Source of the DNA: Chrysiogenes arsenatis DSM 11915
Lineage (GTDB): Bacteria; Chrysiogenota; Chrysiogenetes; Chrysiogenales; Chrysiogenaceae
DNA length: 64,000 bases
Direction of reading: 5' to 3'
NCBI RefSeq assembly: GCF_000469585.1
Contig: NZ_AWNK01000001.1
Span: 310,731-374,730, forward strand
The notes under the pieces were generated by a model. That model was given only the letters and a program-made list of their open reading frames with translations. It had not been told where the DNA came from and searched no databases. A program made the position numbers and the translations under genes. This document shows positions 28,592-37,174 of this stretch, one piece after another. The first letter of the stretch is position 1. Each line of letters starts with the position of its first letter.

Positions 28592-28646
28592 CCACCGCAC
28601 CACATTTGACCACGCACTGATTGCAAACGCTTTCTATGCCGACATA

Positions 28647-28688
28647 AAAGGCACCCGCCCAGAAATTTCAGGCGGGTGCCTTTTTTTC
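28647..28688 (+). terminator. Terminator of the cyd operon
   Basis: GGCACCCGCC (28650–28659) pairs perfectly with GGCGGGTGCC (28671–28680), extended by AAA/TTT, and is followed by a run of T residues. Confidence 0.93.
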
Positions 28689-28779
28689 TTTCGGTTTGAT
28701 ATTAACGCCATCACTATGCTACATTTCGGAATCATTCAGCCTCTGAGGAAACGCATTGAGACCATTAGGAGGAATACGC

Positions 28780-29595
28780 ATGAAAAAATCAAGACCTCTC
28801 CTTTTACACCTGTTACTCCTCTGTGTTCTTTTTGGATTTCACCCCGCATTGGCTGCTGGCAACGAAGCGAAAAGTCGCCTTGATATCATCAAGGAAACAA
28901 AGCAACTTCGCGTCTGTTTCTGGCCTGACTATTACGGAATATCGTTCTTTGACCGCCGCACACAGACGCTAAACGGAATTGATACCGATATGGCGCGTGA
29001 GTTTAGTAAAGACCTCGGTGCAACCGTAGAATTTGTCGAAAGCTCTTTTGCCACACTGATTGACGATCTCCTGCAATCGCGTTGTGATATCGCCATGTTT
29101 GGCATTGGCATCACCTCTGCGCGCGCGCAACACCTCCGCTTTACCTCGCCACATATGGCAAGCGATATTTATGCGATTACCACCGCCAGTAACCGCCGCA
29201 TCCAAACTTGGAACGACATTGATCAACCGGGGCGGATTGTAGCCGTCAGTAAAGGGACGCTACATGAACCCGTGATGCGCGATAAACTGCGACACGCCGA
29301 GCTTGCCGTGTATGACTCACCACGCGCCCGTGAAGTAGAAGTGGAAGCAGGTCGCGCCGATGTTTTTATGACCGACTTCCCGTACACACGCCAGATGCTG
29401 GCATTTTCCGACTGGGCGCGCCTGATTACTCCGCCTGAACGTTTCCATGTCACGCCGTATGGTTGGGCAATCGCCCCCGGCGATGACCCTTGGTACGAAC
29501 GCACCGAACGCTTTATGCAGCAAGTAAAGCGAGACGGCAGACTGCAGGCGGCGGCCAGACGCTATGGATTAGAGCCGATATTGGTTCTTGAGTAG
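28780..29595 (+). CDS. Periplasmic solute-binding protein, family 3
   Basis: This is a 271-residue extracytoplasmic binding protein of the amino-acid/opine type. A signal peptide runs to about residue 26 (HPALAAGNEA). The fold then starts with LRVCFWPDYYGISFFD and continues with LNGIDTDMAREFSKDL, DIAMFGIGITSAR and the hinge-region VAVSKGTLHEPVM. The start is the ATG at 28780 with AGGAGG seven bases upstream. No ABC permease or ATPase is adjacent. Instead a sensor kinase begins three bases after its stop, so this protein probably presents a ligand to the kinase rather than feeding an importer. Confidence 0.88.
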   Translation: MKKSRPLLLHLLLLCVLFGFHPALAAGNEAKSRLDIIKETKQLRVCFWPDYYGISFFDRRTQTLNGIDTDMAREFSKDLGATVEFVESSFATLIDDLLQSRCDIAMFGIGITSARAQHLRFTSPHMASDIYAITTASNRRIQTWNDIDQPGRIVAVSKGTLHEPVMRDKLRHAELAVYDSPRAREVEVEAGRADVFMTDFPYTRQMLAFSDWARLITPPERFHVTPYGWAIAPGDDPWYERTERFMQQVKRDGRLQAAARRYGLEPILVLE

Positions 29596-29598
29596 TTT

Positions 29599-32124
29599 AT
29601 GCTTTGGCGCATTCTCCAACTGCCAGCGAGCCGTATTTTTCTGACGTGCACCCTGATATTTGCGGTGGTGGTATCGGGGATACTTTTTTATGCAATGTCG
29701 CGTCTGCGCCAAGAAGCTATCTCCACCAACGTGCAAATCGCCGCCCTGCATGCTCATGCCTTTGAGGATCACCTGACGCAAAACCTTGAAGGGACAGAAA
29801 ATCTTTTTCGCAATTTCGCCACGTTAATCGACACGAATCCTGACGATACCACGCTCCTTGCTGTATTCCTGGGAGCCCTGCGCAGTGCTCCCTATCTTCG
29901 TTCCCTTTCATATCTGAACAGTGATGGCGAAGTGATTATCAGCACCTATACGCCTAATATCGGTTTAAAAGTCGATACTTCCCGTTTTTTCCCTATCCCA
30001 TTTCACAGCGATACCGTCTTACGCATTGACGTACCTTGGATTGGTCGCGACCTCGCCGGTGCACTGTGGGCAACACCCGAAATGCCCGCCAAAAGTGAAG
30101 ATTTACTCTTTGTTCCGGTTATTCGAAGTTTTACTATGCGCAATTCCAGCTTCACCCTGCTGGCCAGTTTGAATGTTGATTACTACCTCAATTATTACCT
30201 AAAGAACATGGTCGTGTCCGGCGGCGAAGTTTCCATCAAGCGGATGGATGGCATCACGATGTTTTCCACCGATCCCCGCAATCAAGCTGGTGCACACTTT
30301 AACAACCATCGCGTGCATCAAAAAATGGCTGTAATGGGAGCAGGAGAATTTATCGATCAACACGATTCTCATGCCGAAAAAATTTACGCTTTTCGCGCCT
30401 CGCGCCATTTCCCGCTGGCGGTCATTGTTGATTTTGACCTTGAGGCTATCCTCATTCAATGGCACGCGGAACGGCGACAAGTAGTCGGCATGAGCGCCGG
30501 GTTGGCGCTGTTGTGTATTGTTCTCGGGCTGGCACTGGTATATCGCCATCAAAAAATGAAACTCGAACTGGCGGATACTGAAGAAATGGAAGCCAACCTT
30601 CGCAAAGGGCTTCTGGAAAGTATCCCTGATGCGATTCTTATGCTCGATGCAAACGGCAACATTATCATGACAAATGAACGGTGGAACAAATTTTGCGAAC
30701 GCCATATAGCACCACGACCAACACGCTTTGCGATTGGCTGGCCCTACCGGAAAGTTGCCGAAACCCTCTTTGGCGATGCACCTGACTATCAACCATTCAT
30801 CGTGCAGGTCGATGCGATTATTACGGGCAGCGATGATATCGCAACGAAAGAATTCTCCCTCGGCGCCGACAGCCACACGTTTTACTTCCAGCTGGAAATC
30901 CATCCGCTCCATGAATCGAAACGGAACGGTGCAATTGTCGTACAACGTGACATCACCACCCAGCGACGCTCTGATGAGAAGATGAAAACGAATGAAATTC
31001 AGTATCGCTCCGTCGTAAATGCCCTTTCAAGCGGGATCATCGTGCAACAGTTCAGCGGCGAAATAACCACGTGCAACTATGCCGCGCGTCAAATACTTGG
31101 CATAGAGTGCGCGAACACTATCAGTTGCGGCGCTCCTCACGGATGTTGCCTCAGGGAAATCCTCCAGACAGCGACCACCGAAGATGGTGTGCTTTTGAAG
31201 CCCCACCAGTTCCCCAGCCAGAAAACACTCGACACCGGTAAACCACAACGCAACCGTATCTTAAAAGTACAGCGCCATGATGAAGGAATCGTTTGGCTCT
31301 TAGTCAATACCGAACCATTGATCCTCAATGACGCAACGCAACCCTTTGCGGTCGTCACGTCGCTAGCCGATATCACTCTCCTAAAAGATCTCGAAAACGA
31401 AAAAGAACAACAACAAGCCATCATGATTCAACAGGCAAAACTTGCCGAACTTGGGGGCATGATCGGAGTGATTGCCCACCAATGGAAGCAACCACTCAAT
31501 GCCATCTCACTACTGACAATGTACCTGCCCACCCTCTACGCCGAAGGGGCGCTCGGCAAAGAAGAGCTTGACGAACACGTCACAGACATGATGGAACAAC
31601 TGCGCTTTATGAGTCAGACGATTGAAGACTTCCGCAATTTCTACAAACCCTCACTCACCAGCGAAATGTTCGACATTCGCGAAGCCTGTTCTTCCGTACT
31701 GAAACTCTGTGAAAGCCAACTGCGGATGATCAGTGCGGATGTCGACGTAGAGCCGGGCTCACCGCTCTATACACCGGGCTATCGCAGTGAATTTCAGCAG
31801 GTGATGCTGAACCTCTTTGTCAACTCACGAGATGTATTTACCGAGCGTTCTATCCCGCAAGGACTCGTCAAAGTATCGTTTCAGCAGACAACTCAAGCCA
31901 CCATTATACGTGTCCACGATAATGGCGGTGGCATTCCTGAGCATTTATTGCCCGATGGGATCTTCCAGCCGTTCGTTTCAACCAAAGGCGAAAAGGGAAC
32001 TGGTATCGGGCTGGCGGTAAGTCGAAAAATCATTATGGACAAAATGAAAGGGAAAATCTGGGCAGAAAACATTGGTAATGGAGCCTGCTTTACCATCGAA
32101 CTCCCGCGCGAAACCATCGGCTGA
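29599..32124 (+). CDS. PAS sensor histidine kinase
   Basis: This is an 841-residue membrane kinase. A helix at residues 13–33, a periplasmic sensor of about 260 residues (double-Cache-like in pattern) and a second helix near 298–318 are followed by two PAS domains (about 335–460 and 465–600). The kinase core has H-box AELGGMIGVIAHQWKQPLN, N-box QQVMLNLFVNSRD and G-boxes NGGGIPE and GTGIGLAV. No receiver domain is fused and no response regulator is next to it. It follows the solute-binding protein by three bases. Confidence 0.92.
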   Translation: MLWRILQLPASRIFLTCTLIFAVVVSGILFYAMSRLRQEAISTNVQIAALHAHAFEDHLTQNLEGTENLFRNFATLIDTNPDDTTLLAVFLGALRSAPYLRSLSYLNSDGEVIISTYTPNIGLKVDTSRFFPIPFHSDTVLRIDVPWIGRDLAGALWATPEMPAKSEDLLFVPVIRSFTMRNSSFTLLASLNVDYYLNYYLKNMVVSGGEVSIKRMDGITMFSTDPRNQAGAHFNNHRVHQKMAVMGAGEFIDQHDSHAEKIYAFRASRHFPLAVIVDFDLEAILIQWHAERRQVVGMSAGLALLCIVLGLALVYRHQKMKLELADTEEMEANLRKGLLESIPDAILMLDANGNIIMTNERWNKFCERHIAPRPTRFAIGWPYRKVAETLFGDAPDYQPFIVQVDAIITGSDDIATKEFSLGADSHTFYFQLEIHPLHESKRNGAIVVQRDITTQRRSDEKMKTNEIQYRSVVNALSSGIIVQQFSGEITTCNYAARQILGIECANTISCGAPHGCCLREILQTATTEDGVLLKPHQFPSQKTLDTGKPQRNRILKVQRHDEGIVWLLVNTEPLILNDATQPFAVVTSLADITLLKDLENEKEQQQAIMIQQAKLAELGGMIGVIAHQWKQPLNAISLLTMYLPTLYAEGALGKEELDEHVTDMMEQLRFMSQTIEDFRNFYKPSLTSEMFDIREACSSVLKLCESQLRMISADVDVEPGSPLYTPGYRSEFQQVMLNLFVNSRDVFTERSIPQGLVKVSFQQTTQATIIRVHDNGGGIPEHLLPDGIFQPFVSTKGEKGTGIGLAVSRKIIMDKMKGKIWAENIGNGACFTIELPRETIG

Positions 32125-32138
32125 AACACCTAAAGCCG

Positions 32139-33152
32139 TTAGAGTATTGCCATCGCATCGCCATAACTAAAGAAGCGAAACCGCTGCGCCACCGCATATT
32201 CATACGCACGTTTGATGTGCTCTTTGCCATGAAACGCACTGACCAGTAAAATTAACGTGGAATCGGGCAAATGGAAATTCGTTATCATCTGATCGACAAC
32301 ACGAAAGTGATACCCCGGGTAGATAAAGATTTCGGTTCGCCCATTCGGAGCCAATCTGTCCGGCACGGCAAAGCAACTTTCGAGGGCACGCACCACCGTT
32401 GTGCCAACCGCAATCACGCGACCGCCTTGCGCCTTCACTTCTCTGATCGCATCAATTGTCGCCGCTGGAACGTCATAATATTCGGCATGCATGGTGTGCT
32501 CGCGTATATTTTCCACCTTGATCGGCAGAAATGTCCCCAGGCCAACGTGTAACGTCGTGAACGCGACGCGAATGCCGCGCGCCTGCATCCGTTCCATAAT
32601 CTCTGGCGTAAAGTGGAGCGATGCCGTTGGTGCCGCCACTGCCCCCTCGTGACGCGCAAAAAGCGACTGATAGCGCTCTTGATCGTGCTGATTCGCAGCG
32701 CGCCGAATATAAGGCGGCAGCGGAATCGATCCACACTGCAAAAGTTGCGCGTCGTCAGCATCGAAATGAACGACTTTGGTTTGCCCTTCATCCGCCGTCA
32801 CTTCCCCGCGAACCTCGCCCTGCTCACCAAAGTGCAGGAGCGTACCGACTCGGATATGCTTGCCACGAACCAGCACCTGCCACGTACCCGCCGCGCGTTT
32901 TTCCAGCAGAAACACTTCGACAGCGCCACCCGTTGTTTTCTTTCCTTGCAGACGTGCCGGAATCACCCGTGTGTCGTTGAATACCAGCAGGTCACCCGCC
33001 TGTACATAGTTAGGAAGCTGCCGAAAAGTCGTTGCCTCGCAGGAGAGTGCTCCCCGCCGACACACGAGCAACCGACTCTGGTCGCGCTGTGCCAGCGGTT
33101 CTTGCGCAATAAGCTCCGTAGGAATGGTGATATGAAAATCAGAAAGAAGCAC
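32139..33152 (-). CDS. queA: S-adenosylmethionine:tRNA ribosyltransferase-isomerase
   Basis: QueA transfers the ribosyl part of SAM to 7-aminomethyl-7-deazaguanine in tRNA, the penultimate step to queuosine. Family signatures are LIAQEPLAQRDQSRLLV near the start, VFNDTRVIPARL, TASLHFTPE, HVGLGTF, and the C-terminal NFHLPDSTLILLVSAF. The start is uncertain. GTG at 33152 lies three bases after the pfkA stop and gives the normal N-terminus LLSDFHI; a TTG at 33170 would overlap pfkA. It is cotranscribed with pfkA. Confidence 0.94.
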   Translation of the reverse strand: MLLSDFHITIPTELIAQEPLAQRDQSRLLVCRRGALSCEATTFRQLPNYVQAGDLLVFNDTRVIPARLQGKKTTGGAVEVFLLEKRAAGTWQVLVRGKHIRVGTLLHFGEQGEVRGEVTADEGQTKVVHFDADDAQLLQCGSIPLPPYIRRAANQHDQERYQSLFARHEGAVAAPTASLHFTPEIMERMQARGIRVAFTTLHVGLGTFLPIKVENIREHTMHAEYYDVPAATIDAIREVKAQGGRVIAVGTTVVRALESCFAVPDRLAPNGRTEIFIYPGYHFRVVDQMITNFHLPDSTLILLVSAFHGKEHIKRAYEYAVAQRFRFFSYGDAMAIL

Positions 33153-33154
33153 CG

Positions 33155-34246
33155 TTACCGACCAAGACAAACGCCCATGGCTTCAGCGGTGTGCACCAAC
33201 TGCCCATCGGGATCAACGAATTTAAGCTGCTCAATTGCCTGTTCAAATGTGACTGAGGTGATATCGTTACCGCGCAGCGCAACCATCCGGCCAAATTGAC
33301 CATTGTGAATCAACTCTACCGCTTCGACCCCAAAACGGGTGGAAAGGATGCGATCGTAGGCCGTTGGCGAGCCACCACGTTGCACATGTCCGAGCACGGT
33401 TGTGCGCACTTCCGCACCGGTCAATTGTTCAATCTCTTCGGCCACTTTTTGCCCAACACCACCGAGTCGTTCAACGATACCCTGTTTTTTTCCAAGTGTA
33501 GTTACCGTTCCCTCCATCGGCTTCGCCCCTTCGGCCACAACGATAATCGTAAACCCTTCTCGTGCCATACGCCGCTTCACAACGCGACACACCGCATCAA
33601 TATCGTACGGAATTTCAGGAATCAAAATAACTTCGGCGCCACCAGCTATGCCACTATGCAGGGCAATCCAACCGGCATAACGCCCCATGAGCTCAAGTAC
33701 CATGACGCGATGATGACTTTGCGCCGTGGTCTGGAGGCGATCCAACGCGTCGGTAGCAATCGAAACCGCTGTATCAAAACCAAACGTGACATCGGTCGAA
33801 AGCAGATCGTTATCAATCGTTTTTGGGACGCCAACAATCGGAATCCCCTTTTTGTAGAGTTCATTCATGATGGCCATCGTGCCATCGCCACCAATTCCGA
33901 CAACGGCGTCGATCTTTTCGCGACGGATATTTTCGATCACCTCGTCAGACATATCGTGAACAACGTCTTTCCCATCAACTTTTTTGACAACACTAAACGG
34001 ATTCCCCGTATTCGTTGTCCCAAGGATGGTTCCGCCCTGACGAATCAGGCCGCCAACATTGTGACGGCTGAGCGGGATCAGTTTGGTTGAATCGCCACTC
34101 ACGCCGCGTAAACCATCTTTAATACCAACCACTTCCCAGCCATACTTTTGATCAGCAGCACGCACAACCGCACGAATAACCGCATTTAATCCGGGACAAT
34201 CTCCCCCACCGGTCGAAATAGCAATCTTGCGAATTTCAATTCCCAT
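33155..34246 (-). CDS. pfkA: 6-phosphofructokinase
   Basis: This 363-residue phosphofructokinase performs the committed step of glycolysis. Motifs are STGGGDCPGLNAVI for the nucleotide loop, GIGGDGTMAI, PKTIDNDLLSTDVTFGFDTA with the catalytic Asp, MGRYAGWIAL and LGHVQRGGSPTAYDRI. The GGDGT pattern, followed here by M, belongs to the group where ATP or PPi preference cannot be decided by eye. ATG at 34246 has GGAGGATGT directly upstream. It is divergent from flgH. Confidence 0.93.
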   Translation of the reverse strand: MGIEIRKIAISTGGGDCPGLNAVIRAVVRAADQKYGWEVVGIKDGLRGVSGDSTKLIPLSRHNVGGLIRQGGTILGTTNTGNPFSVVKKVDGKDVVHDMSDEVIENIRREKIDAVVGIGGDGTMAIMNELYKKGIPIVGVPKTIDNDLLSTDVTFGFDTAVSIATDALDRLQTTAQSHHRVMVLELMGRYAGWIALHSGIAGGAEVILIPEIPYDIDAVCRVVKRRMAREGFTIIVVAEGAKPMEGTVTTLGKKQGIVERLGGVGQKVAEEIEQLTGAEVRTTVLGHVQRGGSPTAYDRILSTRFGVEAVELIHNGQFGRMVALRGNDITSVTFEQAIEQLKFVDPDGQLVHTAEAMGVCLGR

Positions 34247-34395
34247 ACATCCTCCTCGAAGCATCTGGATCCATTTCGCGTCTGGCAAGAGCGGAAACAC
34301 ACTTTTTATCTGCGTTAATACTATACGAAGCACGGTATCACAGCAACAGATGAGCAAAGATATTACGATAATTTTTCACGGCTTAAGGTGGTAGA

Positions 34396-34411
34396 TGGCA
34401 CGTGACATGCA
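34396..34411 (+). promoter_or_regulatory. Sigma-54 promoter of flgHI
   Basis: TGGCAC (34396–34401), five bases, then ATGCA (34407–34411), with the invariant GG and GC separated by exactly ten bases. This matches the -24/-12 consensus TGGCAC-N5-TTGCA except for one base. It lies 39 bases before the flgH start. Flagellar basal-body genes are commonly RpoN-dependent, which supports the call. Confidence 0.75.
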
Positions 34412-34449
34412 AGGTAAGGCACAGATACTGTTTCTGAGGAGGATACATT

Positions 34450-35163
34450 ATGAAAATACTTCCCATCTTACTGGCGAGCATCGCCGTCGGCATTGCCGGT
34501 TGTGGCGCACGTTCGCAACACCCCATCCCTGATTTGGGATATATCGAGGATTACAATGTTCGAGATGAAAATCGCGCCCGTGAGACTGGTAGCTTATGGG
34601 AAGATTCGCAAACGACGAGCATCTATTTTCTTGATAAAAAAGCACGACGCGTCAACGACATTATCACCGTGCGCATTGTCGAATCAAGCTCTGCTTCCAA
34701 CAGCGGCACCACCTCTACTTCCCGTTCTAGCAACGTTAATATGGGTGTAGACACCTTCTTGGGTCAGGAAGACACCCTCTTTGGCGCCAGTAAAGCAATT
34801 GGCAAAGTAACAGGTGCGGCCTTCACGCCATCGGTCGGCGCTTCATCCAATAACAGCTTTAGTGGTGCGGGAGCCAAACAAAAATCAGATACCATCACCG
34901 CTACCATTTCCGCACGTGTGGTTAAAGTACTCAGCAATGGCAATCTTGCCGTACGCGGCAAACGAGAGCTGGTCATAGATGACGAAAAACAAACCATTTA
35001 TATTAGCGGCATTGTCAGACCAGAAGACGTTGACGCGCAGAACACCATCCCTTCAACCCTGCTGGCCGACGCACAGATCATGTATACCGGCAGTGGATCA
35101 ATTGCCACTTCGCAACGCAAAGGGTGGGCAACCCAGTTGGTCGAATACGTTTGGCCGTTTTAA
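34450..35163 (+). CDS. flgH: Flagellar L-ring protein
   Basis: FlgH is the outer-membrane lipoprotein forming the L-ring around the flagellar rod. It has 237 residues. The lipobox is GIAGC, with the cysteine at residue 18, followed by GSLWEDSQTTSIYFLDKKARRVNDIITVRI, here including the family's typical SLW and VNDIITV segments. GNLAVRGKRELVIDDEKQ and the ending VEYVWPF are also typical. GGAGGATACATT precedes the ATG. It forms an operon with flgI; flgA, flgG and flgJ are not next to it. Confidence 0.96.
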   Translation: MKILPILLASIAVGIAGCGARSQHPIPDLGYIEDYNVRDENRARETGSLWEDSQTTSIYFLDKKARRVNDIITVRIVESSSASNSGTTSTSRSSNVNMGVDTFLGQEDTLFGASKAIGKVTGAAFTPSVGASSNNSFSGAGAKQKSDTITATISARVVKVLSNGNLAVRGKRELVIDDEKQTIYISGIVRPEDVDAQNTIPSTLLADAQIMYTGSGSIATSQRKGWATQLVEYVWPF

Positions 35164-35188
35164 TTTCATCGGGTAAGGAGTGCGAAAT

Positions 35189-36250
35189 ATGCGACACGCG
35201 TACCATGCGATAATTTTTCTGATACTGTTGATTTTTCCGATCGCTCACGCTGCAATGCCGTCGGTTGCGATTAAGGATCTCACTGACATTCAAGGCGTCC
35301 GCTCCAACCAACTTATCGGATACGGACTGGTTGTTGGGCTTGACGGCACGGGTGATGGTAACGGAACGGGATTTACCACACAGAGTTTAACTAACATGCT
35401 GAGCCGTATGGGCATTACCTCTGATGCCAATGAGGTAAAAGTCAAAAACGTTGCTTCGGTGATGGTAACGGCTTCGCTCCCGCCCTTTGTCCGCCCGGGC
35501 GCAAAGATAGATATTACGGTTTCATCACTGGGCGATGCAACGAGCCTAGAAGGAGGCACATTGCTGCTGACACCACTGAGCGCTCCGAATGGTGAAGTAT
35601 TTGCCGTCGCCCAGGGACAAATTACCATTGGTGGCTTTAACGCTGGTGGCGGTGGTGGTGGCGCCCAGAAAAATCATAGCACCTCCGGTCGTATCAGCAA
35701 TGGCGCGCTCGTGGAGCGTGAGCTGGGATTTGAACTTACTGGTCGCGAATCGATTACGTTACTCCTGAAACAACCGGACTTCACCACAGCCGATAATATT
35801 CGTCGCGCCATCGAAAGTGTCTATGGCTTCGGCGTTGCCCAGACGAACTCATCTGGCGCTATCGATGTTATTATTCCAGCAAATCATCAACGTGACATTA
35901 CCGGCTTTATTGCAGGGATGACCAATCTGCAAGTCGATCGGGGGAATTCGGGCAAGATCGTGATTAACGAAAAAACCGGTACGATCGTTGTAGGGGCAGA
36001 TGTCCGTATCGGGCCAGTTGCTATCAGCCATGGGAATCTGAATGTACAAATCGCCCCTCCCGTGAACGAGGATGGCGAACCGGTAGGTGCCGGAAGGAAT
36101 GATCGGCTAATTATGATGGATGGCAACGTGGGGATTGGTGCGGTGGTCGAAGCACTGAACCGCATGGGCGTTTCGCCACGCGACCTGATTGCAATCATCC
36201 AAGCGATTAAGCATGCGGGCGCACTCAGCGGTGAACTCGAGTTCATTTAA
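35189..36250 (+). CDS. flgI: Flagellar P-ring protein
   Basis: FlgI builds the periplasmic P-ring, 353 residues with a signal peptide ending near AHAAM. Conserved stretches are IKDLTDIQGVRSNQLIGYGL, GLDGTGDGNGTGFTTQSL, NVASVMVTASLPPF and, near the end, GVSPRDLIAIIQAIKHAGAL. A glycine-rich loop (AGGGGGGAQKN) in the middle is longer than usual. I start at 35189, where AAGGAG lies at good spacing, rather than the GTG at 35180. A hairpin terminator follows. Confidence 0.96.
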   Translation: MRHAYHAIIFLILLIFPIAHAAMPSVAIKDLTDIQGVRSNQLIGYGLVVGLDGTGDGNGTGFTTQSLTNMLSRMGITSDANEVKVKNVASVMVTASLPPFVRPGAKIDITVSSLGDATSLEGGTLLLTPLSAPNGEVFAVAQGQITIGGFNAGGGGGGAQKNHSTSGRISNGALVERELGFELTGRESITLLLKQPDFTTADNIRRAIESVYGFGVAQTNSSGAIDVIIPANHQRDITGFIAGMTNLQVDRGNSGKIVINEKTGTIVVGADVRIGPVAISHGNLNVQIAPPVNEDGEPVGAGRNDRLIMMDGNVGIGAVVEALNRMGVSPRDLIAIIQAIKHAGALSGELEFI

Positions 36251-36281
36251 CAGCAACACAAGAATCGATTCACGAACCATT

Positions 36282-36312
36282 GCCCGAAACAACCCGCTTG
36301 TTTCGGGCTTTC
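36282..36312 (+). terminator. Terminator of flgHI
   Basis: GCCCGAAACAA (36282–36292) pairs with TTGTTTCGGGC (36298–36308) around a five-base loop, followed by TTTCT. Confidence 0.85.
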
Positions 36313-36434
36313 TCTTCGTGCAACAGTTGCTTTTTTCCCAAAAATTCCTTTCTTTTCCACGCACTTTTGTTTATCATCCGCCCACAACACCATCACGCAT
36401 ACATGCGCGTTCCGGCGCATATCAAGGAGGTCGT

Positions 36435-36506
36435 ATGGTAACGCACAAATGGCTCCCCCAGTGGGGGGATAGGCTTACAACCAATCTGACACAGGTCACA
36501 CGATGA
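36435..36506 (+). CDS. Leader peptide coupled to psd
   Basis: A 23-codon reading frame starts at ATG 36435, seven bases after AAGGAGG-type sequence (AAGGAGGTCGT), a far stronger ribosome-binding site than psd itself has. Its stop (TGA 36504–36506) overlaps the psd start as ATGA. The peptide begins MVTHKWLPQWGDR and has no known motif. A short GC hairpin, CCCCC (36455–36459) with GGGGG (36463–36467), sits inside it, and a second hairpin, ATGCGC/GCGCAT (36403–36420), lies just upstream. Likely function: translational coupling or control of psd. Confidence 0.55.
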   Translation: MVTHKWLPQWGDRLTTNLTQVTR

Positions 36507-37174
36507 AACAACCACTCTGGGGCATTGCTCGTGAAGGATATTCACTCATTTTGATTCCACTCGCACTGGGGATACTTGCCAGCGCATTTGGCTATAAAGT
36601 GACATCAACGGCGCTTATCGCTACGGGGCTTTTTTGCCTCTTCTTTTTTCGTGATCCGGAGCGGCGCGGTTCATTTACGGCGCAGCAAATTGTTTCTCCC
36701 GCCGACGGAAAAGTGATCGCCATAAAACGGCACGCCACCCATCCCGTAGGACAACAAGCACCGGAAAGCGAAAAAGATCAGGAGTGGCTGCAAGTCTGCA
36801 TTTTCTTGAACATTTTTAACGTCCATGTCAATCGCTCCCCTTTTGCGGGAAAAATTGTCCAGTATCAGTACCGCCCAGGGCGGTTTCATGCGGCGGATAA
36901 AGACGAGGCGGCACTCGAAAACGAGCACAACCTTGTTGCCGTACAAACCGACTTTGGCCCGCTCGTTTACTTTAAACAAATTGCCGGACTCGTCGCACGG
37001 CGTGTGGTGTTTTGGGGCAAGAACGGAGATCGGTTGGAGCCAGGGATGCGCATTGGTCTGATGAAATTCAGTTCGCGCATGGATCTTTTCCTGCCAGTCG
37101 ATACCGTTCTTTCAGTCAAGGAAGGCGATAAAGTAGTCGCTGGCAAAACCGTATTGGGAGAATTTCATGCATAA
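36503..37174 (+). CDS. psd: Phosphatidylserine decarboxylase, short type
   Basis: Psd converts phosphatidylserine to phosphatidylethanolamine; this is the short form (223 residues). Two N-terminal helices are followed by FFRDPERRG, VSPADGKVIAI, IFLNIFNVHVNRSP and the C-terminal processing region. In this family the proenzyme is normally cut before a serine in a (F)GSR motif to create the pyruvoyl group. Here the motif reads FSSR (S190–S191), so the residue before the pyruvoyl serine is Ser instead of Gly. The start overlaps the leader peptide stop. The end overlaps pssA by eight bases. Confidence 0.93.
   Translation: MKQPLWGIAREGYSLILIPLALGILASAFGYKVTSTALIATGLFCLFFFRDPERRGSFTAQQIVSPADGKVIAIKRHATHPVGQQAPESEKDQEWLQVCIFLNIFNVHVNRSPFAGKIVQYQYRPGRFHAADKDEAALENEHNLVAVQTDFGPLVYFKQIAGLVARRVVFWGKNGDRLEPGMRIGLMKFSSRMDLFLPVDTVLSVKEGDKVVAGKTVLGEFHA

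Noticed and set aside
33296-34090. 264-codon frame antisense to pfkA
   Set aside because: Length arises from codon bias of pfkA; the product has no known motif.
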